A DNA stretch of 64,000 nt from CAXMMR01 sp963692975. Its GTDB lineage: Bacteria; Pseudomonadota; Alphaproteobacteria; Acetobacterales; Acetobacteraceae. This document shows positions 8,234-16,618 of this stretch, one piece after another. The notes beneath the pieces are model-generated. The model worked only from the letters and a program-made list of their open reading frames with translations. It did no database searches and had not been told where the DNA came from. Every line of letters starts with the position of its first letter. Position 1 is the first letter of the stretch. Both the position numbers and the translations under genes were made by a program. The stretch is taken from positions 124,001-188,000 of the forward strand of contig CAXMMR010000034.1 in NCBI GenBank assembly GCA_963692975.2, given 5' to 3'.

Positions 8234-8770
8234 ATGTCCCTAATCACGGCGTTGTCGCTGACGATCGGCATCATTGGCGGATTTCTCACGTATCTGTGTC
8301 TGGGTCCCGCCGCCGGGAGCAACATACAGATTTGGGCGATCTTCCTCGCGGCGGCAGGCTTCTTTCACAGTGGCGGCAAGGAGGCGGGCCTGCGCCTGAT
8401 GATCACGCATAATCTCTTCGGCGTGCTTATGGCCTGGATCGCGCTGATAGCCGTCACGCAAATCCCGCTCGGGGTGACGCTTGGCATCCCCGTGTGGGCC
8501 GGGATCTGTGTCGGCGTGACCTGCAGTGTCTTCGTGCTGGCGGCGAACCTGCCGGCATTGGCGACCATCCCGGCGACGGTTTACGGCTATGCGTCCACGG
8601 CCGCCTTTGCGCTGCTCGCGACCAAGCTCGACACGCTGACCGAACTGTCGATGAAGAACCCGGCGCTGGCGGCCGGCGTGTCGCTGGTGATCGGGGCGTT
8701 CTATGGCTACGCCTGCGAGAAGCTCGCCCTGATGATGATCGCCCGGCCGTCAGCGGTGCAGAACGCCTGA
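8234..8770 (+). CDS. DUF1097 family membrane protein
   Basis: 178 residues with about six hydrophobic helices (LSLTIGIIGGFLTYLCLG, IWAIFLAAAGFF, NLFGVLMAWIALIAV, ICVGVTCSVFVLAANLPAL, STAAFALLATK, AAGVSLVIGAFYGY). The overall pattern, length and the HSGGKEAGLR loop are those of DUF1097 proteins, inner-membrane proteins of unknown role. CAGGAGAG 8 bases before ATG 8234. Six helices in ~180 residues is also the size of AmiS/UreI amide-urea channels. In an amidase region it could fill that role, but no sequence similarity to AmiS is claimed. Confidence 0.75.
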   Translation: MSLITALSLTIGIIGGFLTYLCLGPAAGSNIQIWAIFLAAAGFFHSGGKEAGLRLMITHNLFGVLMAWIALIAVTQIPLGVTLGIPVWAGICVGVTCSVFVLAANLPALATIPATVYGYASTAAFALLATKLDTLTELSMKNPALAAGVSLVIGAFYGYACEKLALMMIARPSAVQNA

Positions 8771-8782
8771 ACGCGGGCCGGG

Positions 8783-9334
8783 TCAGCCAGCGGCGGCGGG
8801 GAGCCGGCGCAGCGGCGCTTGCCACAAGGTCTGGGTCGGCGGGTAGCGCACCACCTGGAGGGTGTCGAGCAGCCCCGGCAGCGGCGTCCACTCGGCGGCG
8901 ACGGCGGCGACCAGCGCGTGCTGCGTCGCTGCGTCGGGGCGGACGTTCGACAGCTTCAGATGCGGCTGCCAGTAGGCCGGCCGGTAGTGCAGATGCACGG
9001 TCTGCTCCGGGACGCCGCTGAACACGGCGTGGTGCAGCGCCAGCAGCGCCGCTTCAGGGCTCACGCGCAGGCTGAGGGTCGGCGGCGAGCCGCCGATGAT
9101 GCATGGCTCGATGAGGGTTATGGCGATGGCGGCGGTGCGCGGCGTGTGGCGCCCGAGAAGCTCGGCCATGTCGTCGGGATGCAAGCTGTCGTCGATCACC
9201 AGGAAAGTGACGCACGGGCCGTACTGCGTCACCAATTCCTTGTCGCTGATGCCCAGCCGCGCCAAGCTCGCATAGGCGCGCTCGATCTGCAGCGCGGCGT
9301 CGGCGTCGAGCGAGAGGTTGAGTGCATACGGCAT
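8783..9334 (-). CDS. 2'-5' RNA ligase/cyclic phosphodiesterase-like (2H superfamily) with altered motifs
   Basis: 183 residues from ATG 9334 (longer upstream frame is low-quality). The layout fits the 2H phosphoesterase fold: MPYALNLSLDADAALQIERAYASLARLG opening, YGPCVTFLVIDDS where active members have H-x-T, and HLHYRPAYWQPHLKLSNV for the second motif. The first catalytic His is Cys and the second motif is H-L-K instead of H-x-T/S, so catalysis by the usual two-His mechanism looks impaired. Convergent with the DUF1097 gene (12 bases apart). Its start overlaps, head-to-head, the start of the plus-strand ORF at 9333. Confidence 0.6.
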   Translation of the reverse strand: MPYALNLSLDADAALQIERAYASLARLGISDKELVTQYGPCVTFLVIDDSLHPDDMAELLGRHTPRTAAIAITLIEPCIIGGSPPTLSLRVSPEAALLALHHAVFSGVPEQTVHLHYRPAYWQPHLKLSNVRPDAATQHALVAAVAAEWTPLPGLLDTLQVVRYPPTQTLWQAPLRRLPAAAG

Positions 9335-9629
9335 GGCCCACGCGATCCTTTCGTCAGCTTGCGTCGCGGTGAGTGGCGCCCGCAGCTTCGAGCTGCACGG
9401 CACGCTGCTATCCCTGTCCGCGGCCGCCTTGCGGGCCGTCGCCGCAGCCATGCCGATCGTGCCCGATCCGGCGGAGATGCGCCAACGGCTGGAGAGATTA
9501 CTGGCGTGCGACTTCCCCGCAGGCTTCACCATGGCGACGTTCGAGGCGCTGCCGCAGACGCGCCAGCGCGAGGTGATGATCACTGTTCACCAGGCCTCGC
9601 TCGCCGGTCTGCAGCGTCATCCCGAATGA
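9333..9629 (+). CDS. Hypothetical protein upstream of cbbQ-like gene
   Basis: About 98 residues (ATG 9333; a TTG at 9318 is an alternative). The C-terminal two thirds (PDPAEMRQRLERLLACDFPAGFTMATFEALPQTRQREVMITVHQASLAG) looks like genuine helical protein. The N-terminus overlaps the start of the opposite-strand gene by two bases, which is unusual, so a later start is possible. No family recognised. It lies about 80 bases ahead of the AAA+ gene on the same strand and may be cotranscribed with it. Confidence 0.5.
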   Translation: MAHAILSSACVAVSGARSFELHGTLLSLSAAALRAVAAAMPIVPDPAEMRQRLERLLACDFPAGFTMATFEALPQTRQREVMITVHQASLAGLQRHPE

Positions 9630-9711
9630 CCGGACGCAGGTCCGGCGCTAGCCCGGCGTGTTCAGGCGCAAGCCTGCCCCGATGCGCCGGCCACGCTGCA
9701 GGGCTTGATCC

Positions 9712-10512
9712 ATGGATCTGAGTCCGTATCGAATAGCCGCCGCGCCGTTCTACCTCGAGGCGGGCAACGAGGTGGCGCTGGCGGAGGCGGCTGCGGCGAG
9801 CCGGTTGCCGTTGATGCTGAAGGGCCCGACGGGCTGCGGCAAGACGCGGTTTGTCGAGTTCATGGCGGCAAGGCTCGGCCGGCCGCTCATCACCGTCGCC
9901 TGCCACGAGGACCTCACCGCGGCCGACCTCGCGGGGCGCTATTTGCTCGACGACTCCGGCACGGTTTGGGTCGACGGGCCGCTGACGCTTGCCGTGCGGC
10001 ACGGTGCGATCTGCTACCTCGACGAGGTCGTCGAGGCGCGTCAGGACGTGACCGTGGTGATCCATCCGCTCGCCGACGATCGCCGCGTCTTGCCGCTCGA
10101 CCGACGCGGCGAGCAAGTCGCCGCGCATCCGGACTTCCTGCTCGTCGTCTCTTACAACCCCGGCTATCAGAGCGCGGTCAAGGATTTGAAGGAGTCGACG
10201 AAGCAGCGGTTCGTCGGCATCGATTTCGGCTACCCGGCGCCGACGGCGGAGGCGGCGATCGTTGCGCGCGAGACCGGCGTTGCCGCCGCGATCGCCAGCC
10301 GTCTGGTCGAGGTCGGGACGCGGACGCGCAACCTGCGTGGGCGGGGTCTGGGCGAGGGCGCGTCGACCAGGATGCTGGTGCATGCCGGACGGCTTGCCGC
10401 CGCCGGCATCGCGCTCGATCAGGCGCTCACCGCCGCGATCGTGCTGCCGCTCACCGACGATGCGGACATGCGCGAGGCACTGCACGCCATCGTCGCCGCC
10501 TGCCTGCCGTGA
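9712..10512 (+). CDS. cbbQ-like: CbbQ/NirQ/NorQ/GvpN-type MoxR AAA+ ATPase
   Basis: 266 residues. Walker A GPTGCGKT (38-45), Walker B AICYLDEV (99-106) and the sensor stretch FLLVVSYNPGYQ are those of the CbbQ/NorQ branch of MoxR ATPases. These hexamers act with a VWA-domain partner to remodel or activate a client enzyme (Rubisco, NO reductase, others). The partner is immediately downstream with a GTGA overlap. No Rubisco or NO reductase is present in the window, so the client is probably something local; the amidase, the amide transporter or the tubulin-like proteins are candidates (inference). Confidence 0.9.
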   Translation: MDLSPYRIAAAPFYLEAGNEVALAEAAAASRLPLMLKGPTGCGKTRFVEFMAARLGRPLITVACHEDLTAADLAGRYLLDDSGTVWVDGPLTLAVRHGAICYLDEVVEARQDVTVVIHPLADDRRVLPLDRRGEQVAAHPDFLLVVSYNPGYQSAVKDLKESTKQRFVGIDFGYPAPTAEAAIVARETGVAAAIASRLVEVGTRTRNLRGRGLGEGASTRMLVHAGRLAAAGIALDQALTAAIVLPLTDDADMREALHAIVAACLP

Positions 10513-12758
10513 GCGACGTGCTTGCCGAGGCGCAGGCCGCCTCAGCCGCGCCTGGCGAGCTCGAAGCGCTGCGCCGGCTGGTGCACGACCGCGAGGCGCT
10601 GCAGCCCGGCTTTCAGGCGGCCTGGCTGCGCCTGCGCGACCGGGCGCCATCGCTCGTCGACAGCTGGGCCGGCGTGTCGCTGGGGCTGGTGCAGGTCAAT
10701 GCCGGGCCCGCCTGTCTCGTCGCCTTCTGGCAGCTTTGCGTCGGCGATGTCGGCAGCGTGCCGGCGGTGCTGAAGGCCGGCCGGGCGGCGCGGGCGATTT
10801 GCCGGCACGCCGGCGCGCGGGCAGCGCTGGCCTGCCTGCAGACCACGCCGACGGCTTGCCGGCTCGCCGCCCGCGACGGCGGCGGCGCGGAGGGCTGGTG
10901 GCAGGGGCTGGAGCGGCTCGCCGAGGCGGCGCCGACGCTTGTCGCGGGGCTGGCCGGCCAGGTCGAGCGGCTGCTCGGCGAGGGCAACGCGGCGGGGTTC
11001 GCCGACTTCGTCGCCGCCGGGCTGAAGGCGACGGCGGCCGACCCGGCGCGGCGGCGCGCCGTCTTCACCCTGGCGGACCCGCTCGCCGAGGCGCTGCTCG
11101 CGCGGCGCCCGGGCCGGCCGGGCTTCGCCGAGAGCGAGCGCATGCTGAGCGCCTTCGTCGCCGGATTGTGGGGCGGCCGGCCGCGCCTGGCCGCCATCGG
11201 GTCCGCCGGTCCGCAGCGCCCGATGATCGCCTCCGGCACGGTGCTGCTGCCGACGGTGTTCGCAACTGCAGCCGGGCGGGAACGGGCGCTGTATCGGGCC
11301 GCGGCGGCGCATGCGCTGGCTCATCTCACGCGCCCCGCGGTGCGGATGCCGCTGCTCAGCCTCAAGCCGCTGCAGCGCGCGCTAGTCGGCTTGATCGAGG
11401 ATGCACGCGTCGAAGCGTTGGCGATCGAGCGCCTGCCCGGGCTGCGCGTGCTATGGCGGGAGTGGCATGTGGCGCAGCCCGGCCGCGCCAAGACCGTCGC
11501 GAGCCTGATGGCTCGGCTTGCCCGGGCGCTGCTCGACCCGGACTACGAGGACCCGGACGGCTTTGTCGCCAAGGGTCGCGCGCTGTTCGAGCAGGCGAGC
11601 GGGCGGCGCAATGATCCGCTGACCAGCCGCGCCATCGGCGGCTTGCTGGGCAACGATCTCGGCCAGATGCGGCTGCAGTTCGACGCCAATGGCTACGCCG
11701 TCGAGCCGGGCTATCGCGACGACAACATGCATCTGTGGGAGCTGCCCGAGGCGCCGGACGACGCGCTCAGCCTGGCGGTGGAAAGCGCGCGGGCGGCGGA
11801 GGGGGAAGGCGACGACGCGCCGGGTAAGGGCGCGACGGCGCCGCGCGCAAGGCCCGCCGGCAGCGACGAGCGCGGCGCCGTGCTGGCGACCTACCCGGAA
11901 TGGGACGCGGCGGCAGGGGTCGAGCGGGCGGACTGGACGACGCTGCGCGACACCGAGCCGGTGCGGCGGCCGCGCCTTGCCGCCGGCATCGAGGAGGCCA
12001 GGCTCGGCGCCGAGATCGCCCGCCTCGTGCGGCGCAGCGTCGTCGGCGAGCGGGTGCGCCAGGCGCGGCGGGAGGACGGCGAGACGCTGGACGTCGACGC
12101 CGCGATCACCGCCGCCATCACGCGGCGCGCCGGCCTGCCGCAGGACGATCGACTGTATCGCGACCGTCGCCCGCGCGGGCGCGACCTTGCGACGATCGTC
12201 ATCCTCGACGTCTCGCAATCGACGGCCGCCGCCGCCGGCGGCCACTCGGTGCTGGCGGCCGAGCGCGTCGCCGTCACAGCGCTCGCCGAGGCGCTGGAGG
12301 CGCGCGGCGATCGTTACGCTCTGCGTGCCTTCGCCTCCGCCGGACGCGAGGACGTGCGCCTGATCCGGCTCAAGGATTTTGACGAGACGCTGAGCGAGAC
12401 CGTCCATGCCCGCATCGCCGGGCTGACGTCCGGGCTCTCGACACGTCTTGGCGCCGCACTGCGACACGCCGGGGCGGAGATCGCGCCGATACGCACGACG
12501 CGCCGGCTGGTGCTGGTGCTCACCGACGGCGAGCCCTCCGACATCGACACCGCCGCGCACGAGCTGGTCGAGGACGCGCGGCGCGCCGTCGCCGGGCTTC
12601 GCCTACGAGGGATCGACGTCTTCGGCTTGGTGATCGATCCCGAAGAGGCCGGGTCGGCAACAACAATCTTCGGACGCCATAACACGCTGGCCGTGCAGCG
12701 GCTGGACGAGCTTCCGGCACGGCTGGCGGGCGTGTATTTTAGACTGGCGCAAAGATAG
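10509..12758 (+). CDS. cbbO-like: CbbO/NorD-type VWA-domain activator
   Basis: 749 residues from GTG 10509, overlapping the stop of the AAA+ gene. Long helical N-terminal half (ALRRLVHDREALQPGF..., HALAHLTRPAVRMPLLSLKPLQRALVGLIEDARVEALAIERLPGLRVLW, the last typical of NorD/CbbO). The C-terminal von Willebrand A domain has MIDAS residues in DVSQS (~566-570), and VLVLTDGEPSDID supplies the T and D positions. Works with CbbQ-type ATPase, which binds the VWA protein and uses it as adaptor to the client. Translational coupling supports a stoichiometric complex. Confidence 0.87.
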   Translation: MSDVLAEAQAASAAPGELEALRRLVHDREALQPGFQAAWLRLRDRAPSLVDSWAGVSLGLVQVNAGPACLVAFWQLCVGDVGSVPAVLKAGRAARAICRHAGARAALACLQTTPTACRLAARDGGGAEGWWQGLERLAEAAPTLVAGLAGQVERLLGEGNAAGFADFVAAGLKATAADPARRRAVFTLADPLAEALLARRPGRPGFAESERMLSAFVAGLWGGRPRLAAIGSAGPQRPMIASGTVLLPTVFATAAGRERALYRAAAAHALAHLTRPAVRMPLLSLKPLQRALVGLIEDARVEALAIERLPGLRVLWREWHVAQPGRAKTVASLMARLARALLDPDYEDPDGFVAKGRALFEQASGRRNDPLTSRAIGGLLGNDLGQMRLQFDANGYAVEPGYRDDNMHLWELPEAPDDALSLAVESARAAEGEGDDAPGKGATAPRARPAGSDERGAVLATYPEWDAAAGVERADWTTLRDTEPVRRPRLAAGIEEARLGAEIARLVRRSVVGERVRQARREDGETLDVDAAITAAITRRAGLPQDDRLYRDRRPRGRDLATIVILDVSQSTAAAAGGHSVLAAERVAVTALAEALEARGDRYALRAFASAGREDVRLIRLKDFDETLSETVHARIAGLTSGLSTRLGAALRHAGAEIAPIRTTRRLVLVLTDGEPSDIDTAAHELVEDARRAVAGLRLRGIDVFGLVIDPEEAGSATTIFGRHNTLAVQRLDELPARLAGVYFRLAQR

Positions 12759-12764
12759 TCAGGC

Positions 12765-12915
12765 AAGGGGCTTTGCCCCTTGACCCCATCAAAGGCGGAG
12801 CCTTTGAAATCCATTCGTTGTTCATGCCCCATGGCAAGACAGTAAGGGCTTTGACTCCAAGTTCTGGGGTCTGGGGCCTCCCGGCCCCAGCGAGGTCCAG
12901 GAGCAGAGCTCCTGG
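12765..12915. repeat. Palindromic repeat family, copy 3 (convergent gene ends)
   Basis: Hairpins AAGGGGC-ttt-GCCCCTT (12765-12781), AAAGGC-gga-GCCTTT (12791-12805), CTGGGGCC-tccc-GGCCCCAG (12871-12890) and CCAGGAGC-aga-GCTCCTGG (12897-12915). It sits between the convergent cbbO-like and amiE genes, so it probably terminates both transcripts. Confidence 0.85.
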
Positions 12916-12931
12916 CCTTCCCTGTCTCGAC

Positions 12932-13963
12932 TTACCGATGCGTCGTCGACGGTATCCCCTCAATCGGGCATTCTTCGGTGCCGACCGTCGTGCGCGTCAT
13001 CGCCTCGACCATTTCGCGTGTGGCGTCCGGGTCGGCAATCCACTTCTTGTAGAAGTCGTATGGGCACTCGGCCGCGCCCTTGTCGCTCTCGCCGGAGTTG
13101 ATCATGCCGGTGTAGCCGCGGTGGACGAGCTTAAACAGGTGGTTTTCCGACTGCATGTTGCTGCGGGCGTCGCGGATCAGCGAGGTGGAAAGCGCCGCGT
13201 ATTGGATGCCCATTTCCTCGGTGCCGCATTCGCCGAGCGTGCGGCCGTCGAAGCCGATGATCGAGGAGTGGCCGAAATAGGAGTAGACGCCGTCGAAGCC
13301 GGAGGCGTTGGCGACCGCGACGTAGCAGTTGTTGGCCCAGGCCATCGCCTTGGCCATGATGATCTGCTGCTCCTTGGCCGGATACATGTAGCCCTGGCAG
13401 CGGACGATGAGCTCGGCGCCGCGCATCGCGCAGTCGCGCCAGATCTCGGGATAGTTGCCGTCATCGCAGATGATCAGACTGATCTTCAGGCCTTTGGGCC
13501 CGTCCGAGACGTAGGTGCAGTTGCCGGGATACCAGCCTTCGATCGGCACCCAGGGCATGATCTTGCGGTATTTCTGAACCACCTCGCCCTTGTCGTTCAT
13601 CAGAATGAGGGTGTTGTAAGGCGCCTTGTTCGGGTGCTCCTCGTGGCGCTCGCCGGTCAGCGAGAACACGCCCCAGACCTTGGCGGTGCGGCAGGCCTCG
13701 GCGAAAATCTCGGTCTCGTCGCCGGGGATCATCGACGCCGTCGCATACATCTCCGCGCTGTCATACATGATGCCGTGGGTCGAGTATTCCGGGAACACCA
13801 CGAGGTCCATGCCGGGCAGGCCGGACTTCATGCCGACCACCATGTCGGCGATCTTGCGGGCGTTTTCCAGCACCTCGGCACGGCTGTGCAGGCGAGGCAT
13901 CTTGTAGTTGACCACGGCGACGCCGACCGTGTCTTTGCTGCTCGAGATGTCACCGTGAAGCAT
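12932..13963 (-). CDS. amiE: Aliphatic amidase
   Basis: 343 residues, a nearly collinear match to Pseudomonas AmiE as I know it (MxHGDISSSxDTVGVAVVNYKMPRLH...). The nitrilase-superfamily catalytic triad is at canonical positions: Glu59 (FPEYS), Lys134 (YRKIMPW) and Cys166 (IICDDGNYPE). It hydrolyses short aliphatic amides (acetamide, propionamide type) to carboxylate and ammonia in the cytoplasm, usually as a hexamer. AAGGGAGA lies about 8 bases before ATG 13963. It is the last gene of the amide uptake operon, 73 bases after urtE. Formamidase AmiF is less likely given overall similarity to AmiE. Confidence 0.95.
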   Translation of the reverse strand: MLHGDISSSKDTVGVAVVNYKMPRLHSRAEVLENARKIADMVVGMKSGLPGMDLVVFPEYSTHGIMYDSAEMYATASMIPGDETEIFAEACRTAKVWGVFSLTGERHEEHPNKAPYNTLILMNDKGEVVQKYRKIMPWVPIEGWYPGNCTYVSDGPKGLKISLIICDDGNYPEIWRDCAMRGAELIVRCQGYMYPAKEQQIIMAKAMAWANNCYVAVANASGFDGVYSYFGHSSIIGFDGRTLGECGTEEMGIQYAALSTSLIRDARSNMQSENHLFKLVHRGYTGMINSGESDKGAAECPYDFYKKWIADPDATREMVEAMTRTTVGTEECPIEGIPSTTHR

Positions 13964-14036
13964 TGTGGGTCTCCCTTGTATCGTCTTGCCCCGGCGCCAG
14001 TGCGGCCGGCGGTCGCAGCGTCAAGCCTGCAGGCGA

Positions 14037-14735
14037 TCACACGGCCATGTGCCGATGGACCAGCTGTTCCGTTAAAGAGTCGATCGCGCCGCCGGCGGCG
14101 ATCCGGCCCTTCTGCATCATCACGAAGCGGTGCGCGGCGCGACGGACGAAGGCGACGTTCTGCTCGACCAGCAGCACGGTGATGCGCAGCTCGCTGTTGA
14201 GCCGGATGATGATGCGCTGGATCTCGTCGACGATGCTGGGCTGGATGCCCTCGCTCGGCTCGTCGAGCAGGAGCACGGAAGGCTCGGCGGCCAGCGCGCG
14301 GGCGATGGCGAGCTGCTGTTGCTGGCCGCCGGACAGCAGGCCGCCGGCCCGCTCGAGGTTGGCGGTCAAATAGGGGAACAGGGCGTCAACGAGGTCCGGC
14401 ACCGAGCGCTTGCCGGAACGATTGGCAAACCCGCCCATCAGGATGTTCTCGCGCACCGAGAAGTCGGGGACGATCTGGCGGCCCTGCGGCACGTAGGCGA
14501 TGCCGGCGCGGGCGCGGCGATAGGTCGGCTCGCGGCCGATGTCGCGCCCGCCCAGCCGGATCGAGCCGGTTGAGCGGTCAAGCAGGCCCATCAGGGTGCG
14601 CAGCAGGCTGGTCTTGCCGACGCCGTTGCGGCCGAGGATAGCGGTGATCTCGCCCTCGACGATGGAAAGCGACACGTCGTGCAGGATCTGGCTGCGGCCG
14701 TAGAAGGCGTCGACGGCCTCGAACGTGATGCTCAT
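14037..14735 (-). CDS. urtE: Urea/amide ABC transporter ATP-binding protein (UrtE/LivF type)
   Basis: 232 residues. Walker A GRNGVGKT, Q-loop YVPQGRQIVPDFSVRENI (the GRxIFPxLTVxENL pattern of UrtE/LivF), signature LSGGQQQQLAIARAL, Walker B VLLLDEPSEGIQPSIV, H-loop LLVEQNVAFV. Second ATPase of the high-affinity branched-chain/urea/amide uptake family. Its ATG overlaps the stop of urtD (ATGA), so the two are translationally coupled. Confidence 0.93.
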   Translation of the reverse strand: MSITFEAVDAFYGRSQILHDVSLSIVEGEITAILGRNGVGKTSLLRTLMGLLDRSTGSIRLGGRDIGREPTYRRARAGIAYVPQGRQIVPDFSVRENILMGGFANRSGKRSVPDLVDALFPYLTANLERAGGLLSGGQQQQLAIARALAAEPSVLLLDEPSEGIQPSIVDEIQRIIIRLNSELRITVLLVEQNVAFVRRAAHRFVMMQKGRIAAGGAIDSLTEQLVHRHMAV

Positions 14736-15479
14736 GCCGCGATGGCCTCGCCGAGATAGGCGGCCCGAACGGCGGGGTTGCGCTCGATCGCGGCGAGATC
14801 GCCCTCGGCCAGCACCCGGCCGAGATGCAGCACGGTGATGCGCTCGGCGATGTCGCGCACGAACTCCATGTCGTGCTCGACGACGATGACGGTGTGGGCG
14901 GGGCGCAGGCTGCGGATGATGTCGGCGGTGCGGCGGGTCTCGGCGGCCGTCATGCCGGCGGTGGGCTCATCAAGGAGCAGCACCGCGGGGTTCTGCACCA
15001 GCAGCAGGCCGAGCTCGAGCCACTGCGTCTGGCCGTGGCTGAGCAGGCCGGCGATCGTGCCGGACGCGGCGGCGAGGCCGATCGTGTCCAGCACCTCGGC
15101 GATGCGCGCGCGCGCGGCGCGCGGCAGGCCAAGGCGAAGATTGGCCAGCACGCCAGGGTGGCGGCAGCTCGCGACCTCGAGGTTGCGCAGTCACCGTCAT
15201 CTCGCGGAACACGCTCGGGACCTGAAATTTACGGCCGAGCCCGGCGCGGGCGCGACGGGTTTCCGACCAGCCGGTGATGTCGGTCTCGCCCAGGCGAACC
15301 GTGCCCGCGGTGCTGCGCGTCTTGCCGGAGACCAGGTCCATCAGCGTCGTCTTGCCGGCGCCATTGGCGCCGAGCAGCAGGCGGCACTCGCCGGCCTCGA
15401 CCACCAGGTCCACGCCGTCGACGGCTTTGAAGCCATCGAAGCTGACGCCGAGCCCGGCGAGGGTGAGGGCGGCGGTCAC
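14732..15479 (-). pseudogene. urtD: Urea/amide ABC transporter ATP-binding protein (UrtD/LivG type), apparent frameshift
   Basis: GTG 15479 overlaps the stop of urtC. The first part reads TLAGLGVSFDGFKAVDGVDL...LLGANGAGKTTLMDLVSGK...GRKFQVPSVFREMTV, with a normal Walker A. Then the frame is lost at about 15190-15198: the +1 frame resumes with RNLEVASCRHPGVLANLRLGLPR and continues through LLSHGQTQWLELGLLLVQNPAVLLLDEPTAGM and EHDMEFV to the stop at 14732. One extra base (GTGACTG-CGCAAC) explains it. Walker A lies before and Walker B after the break, so an unrepaired shift would kill the ATPase. Everything else is intact, so an assembly error is quite possible. Confidence 0.88.
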
Positions 15480-16618
15480 GCGGAGCGGCGCTCGACGTCG
15501 CAGTCGGGGGCGGGCAGTCGCTCGGGTCGATGGCGCGCCAGTGACCAGTCCGCAACGTCTGAAGCCAGGCCGGCCAAGCCGCGCGGCATATAGAGCACGG
15601 CGAGCACGAAGATCAGCCCGATCACCGCGCGCCAGGCCTGCACCAGGCCCAGACCCTCCGAGACGTTCGCCTCGACCACGTTGATCAGGATGGCGCCGAT
15701 TGCAGCCCCCAGCAGCGAGGCGCGGCCGCCGACCGCGGCCCACACCACCATGGTGATTGAGAACGACAGGTCCATGAAGGTCGGCGAGGCGAACTGCGCG
15801 ACGGTGACGTAGAGCAGGCCGGCGAGGCCGGCGAGCAGCGCCGAGACGACGAAGAAGAAGGTCTGGTAGGCCGGCACGTTGAAGCCGAGGGTGCGCACGC
15901 GGGCCGGCTCCTCGCGCGTCGCCTGCAGGATCAGCCCGGCGCGGGTGGCGAGCAGCAAGCGGGTGATAATCAAGGCGAGCGCCAGCGCGCTGGCGACAAG
16001 GTAATACGTGGCCCGCGAATACGGATCGAAGTCGATGCCGAGCAGGGTCAGGTCGCCGAGGTCGGTCAGGCCGTTGAAGCCGTTGGTGAGCGGCTGCGCG
16101 TCGACCAGGACGAGGCGCACGAGCAGCATCAGCGCCAGCATGATGATGGCGACAAAGACGCCGGAGATGCGCTTGGCGAACATCACCCCGCCGATCCCGG
16201 CGGCGACCAGCGACGGCAGGGCGAACGACATCACGACGCCGAACCAGGGGTGCATGAACGGTACCCACAGGAACGAGCCGTGGTTGATGCAGCACAACTC
16301 GGTCGGCGCGCCCGGCTCGGCGTTCCACAACATGAAGTCCGGCACCGGGCTGCGTGAGCCCTGGCGCAGGCTGGTGGGTGCGGCGAGCTTGAGCGACATC
16401 GCCGTCATGTAGGCGCCCAGGCCGAAGAACAGGCCCTGGCCGAGGTTGAGGATGCCGGCAAATCCCCAGCTCAGCGAGATGGCGACACCGAGAATGCCGA
16501 AGACGAGGAACTTGGCTATCCGGTTTAGCCAGAACTCGTCGAGCAGGACCGGCGCGGCCATGATCAGCAGCACGAAGGCGGCGTAGGTCGCGACGTCGAT
16601 GCGGGTGCGGGCCCTCAC
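15476..16618 (-). CDS. urtC: Urea/amide ABC transporter permease (UrtC/LivM type)
   Basis: 380 residues from GTG 16618, which overlaps the urtB stop (GTGA). About ten membrane helices. The family hallmark GILNLGQGLFFGLGAYMTAM near residue 50 and ATREEPARVRTLGFNVPAYQTFFFVVSALLAGLAGLLY, the EAA-like cytoplasmic coupling region, are clear. It forms the channel with UrtB in the inner membrane. A periplasmic stretch (SRSPVPDFMLWNAEPGAPTELCCINHG) carries two adjacent Cys. Confidence 0.92.
   Translation of the reverse strand: MRARTRIDVATYAAFVLLIMAAPVLLDEFWLNRIAKFLVFGILGVAISLSWGFAGILNLGQGLFFGLGAYMTAMSLKLAAPTSLRQGSRSPVPDFMLWNAEPGAPTELCCINHGSFLWVPFMHPWFGVVMSFALPSLVAAGIGGVMFAKRISGVFVAIIMLALMLLVRLVLVDAQPLTNGFNGLTDLGDLTLLGIDFDPYSRATYYLVASALALALIITRLLLATRAGLILQATREEPARVRTLGFNVPAYQTFFFVVSALLAGLAGLLYVTVAQFASPTFMDLSFSITMVVWAAVGGRASLLGAAIGAILINVVEANVSEGLGLVQAWRAVIGLIFVLAVLYMPRGLAGLASDVADWSLARHRPERLPAPDCDVERRSA

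Noticed and set aside
9712..12758. Carbon-fixation (cbb) operon
   Set aside because: No Rubisco or Calvin-cycle gene is in the window; only the activator-like pair is present.
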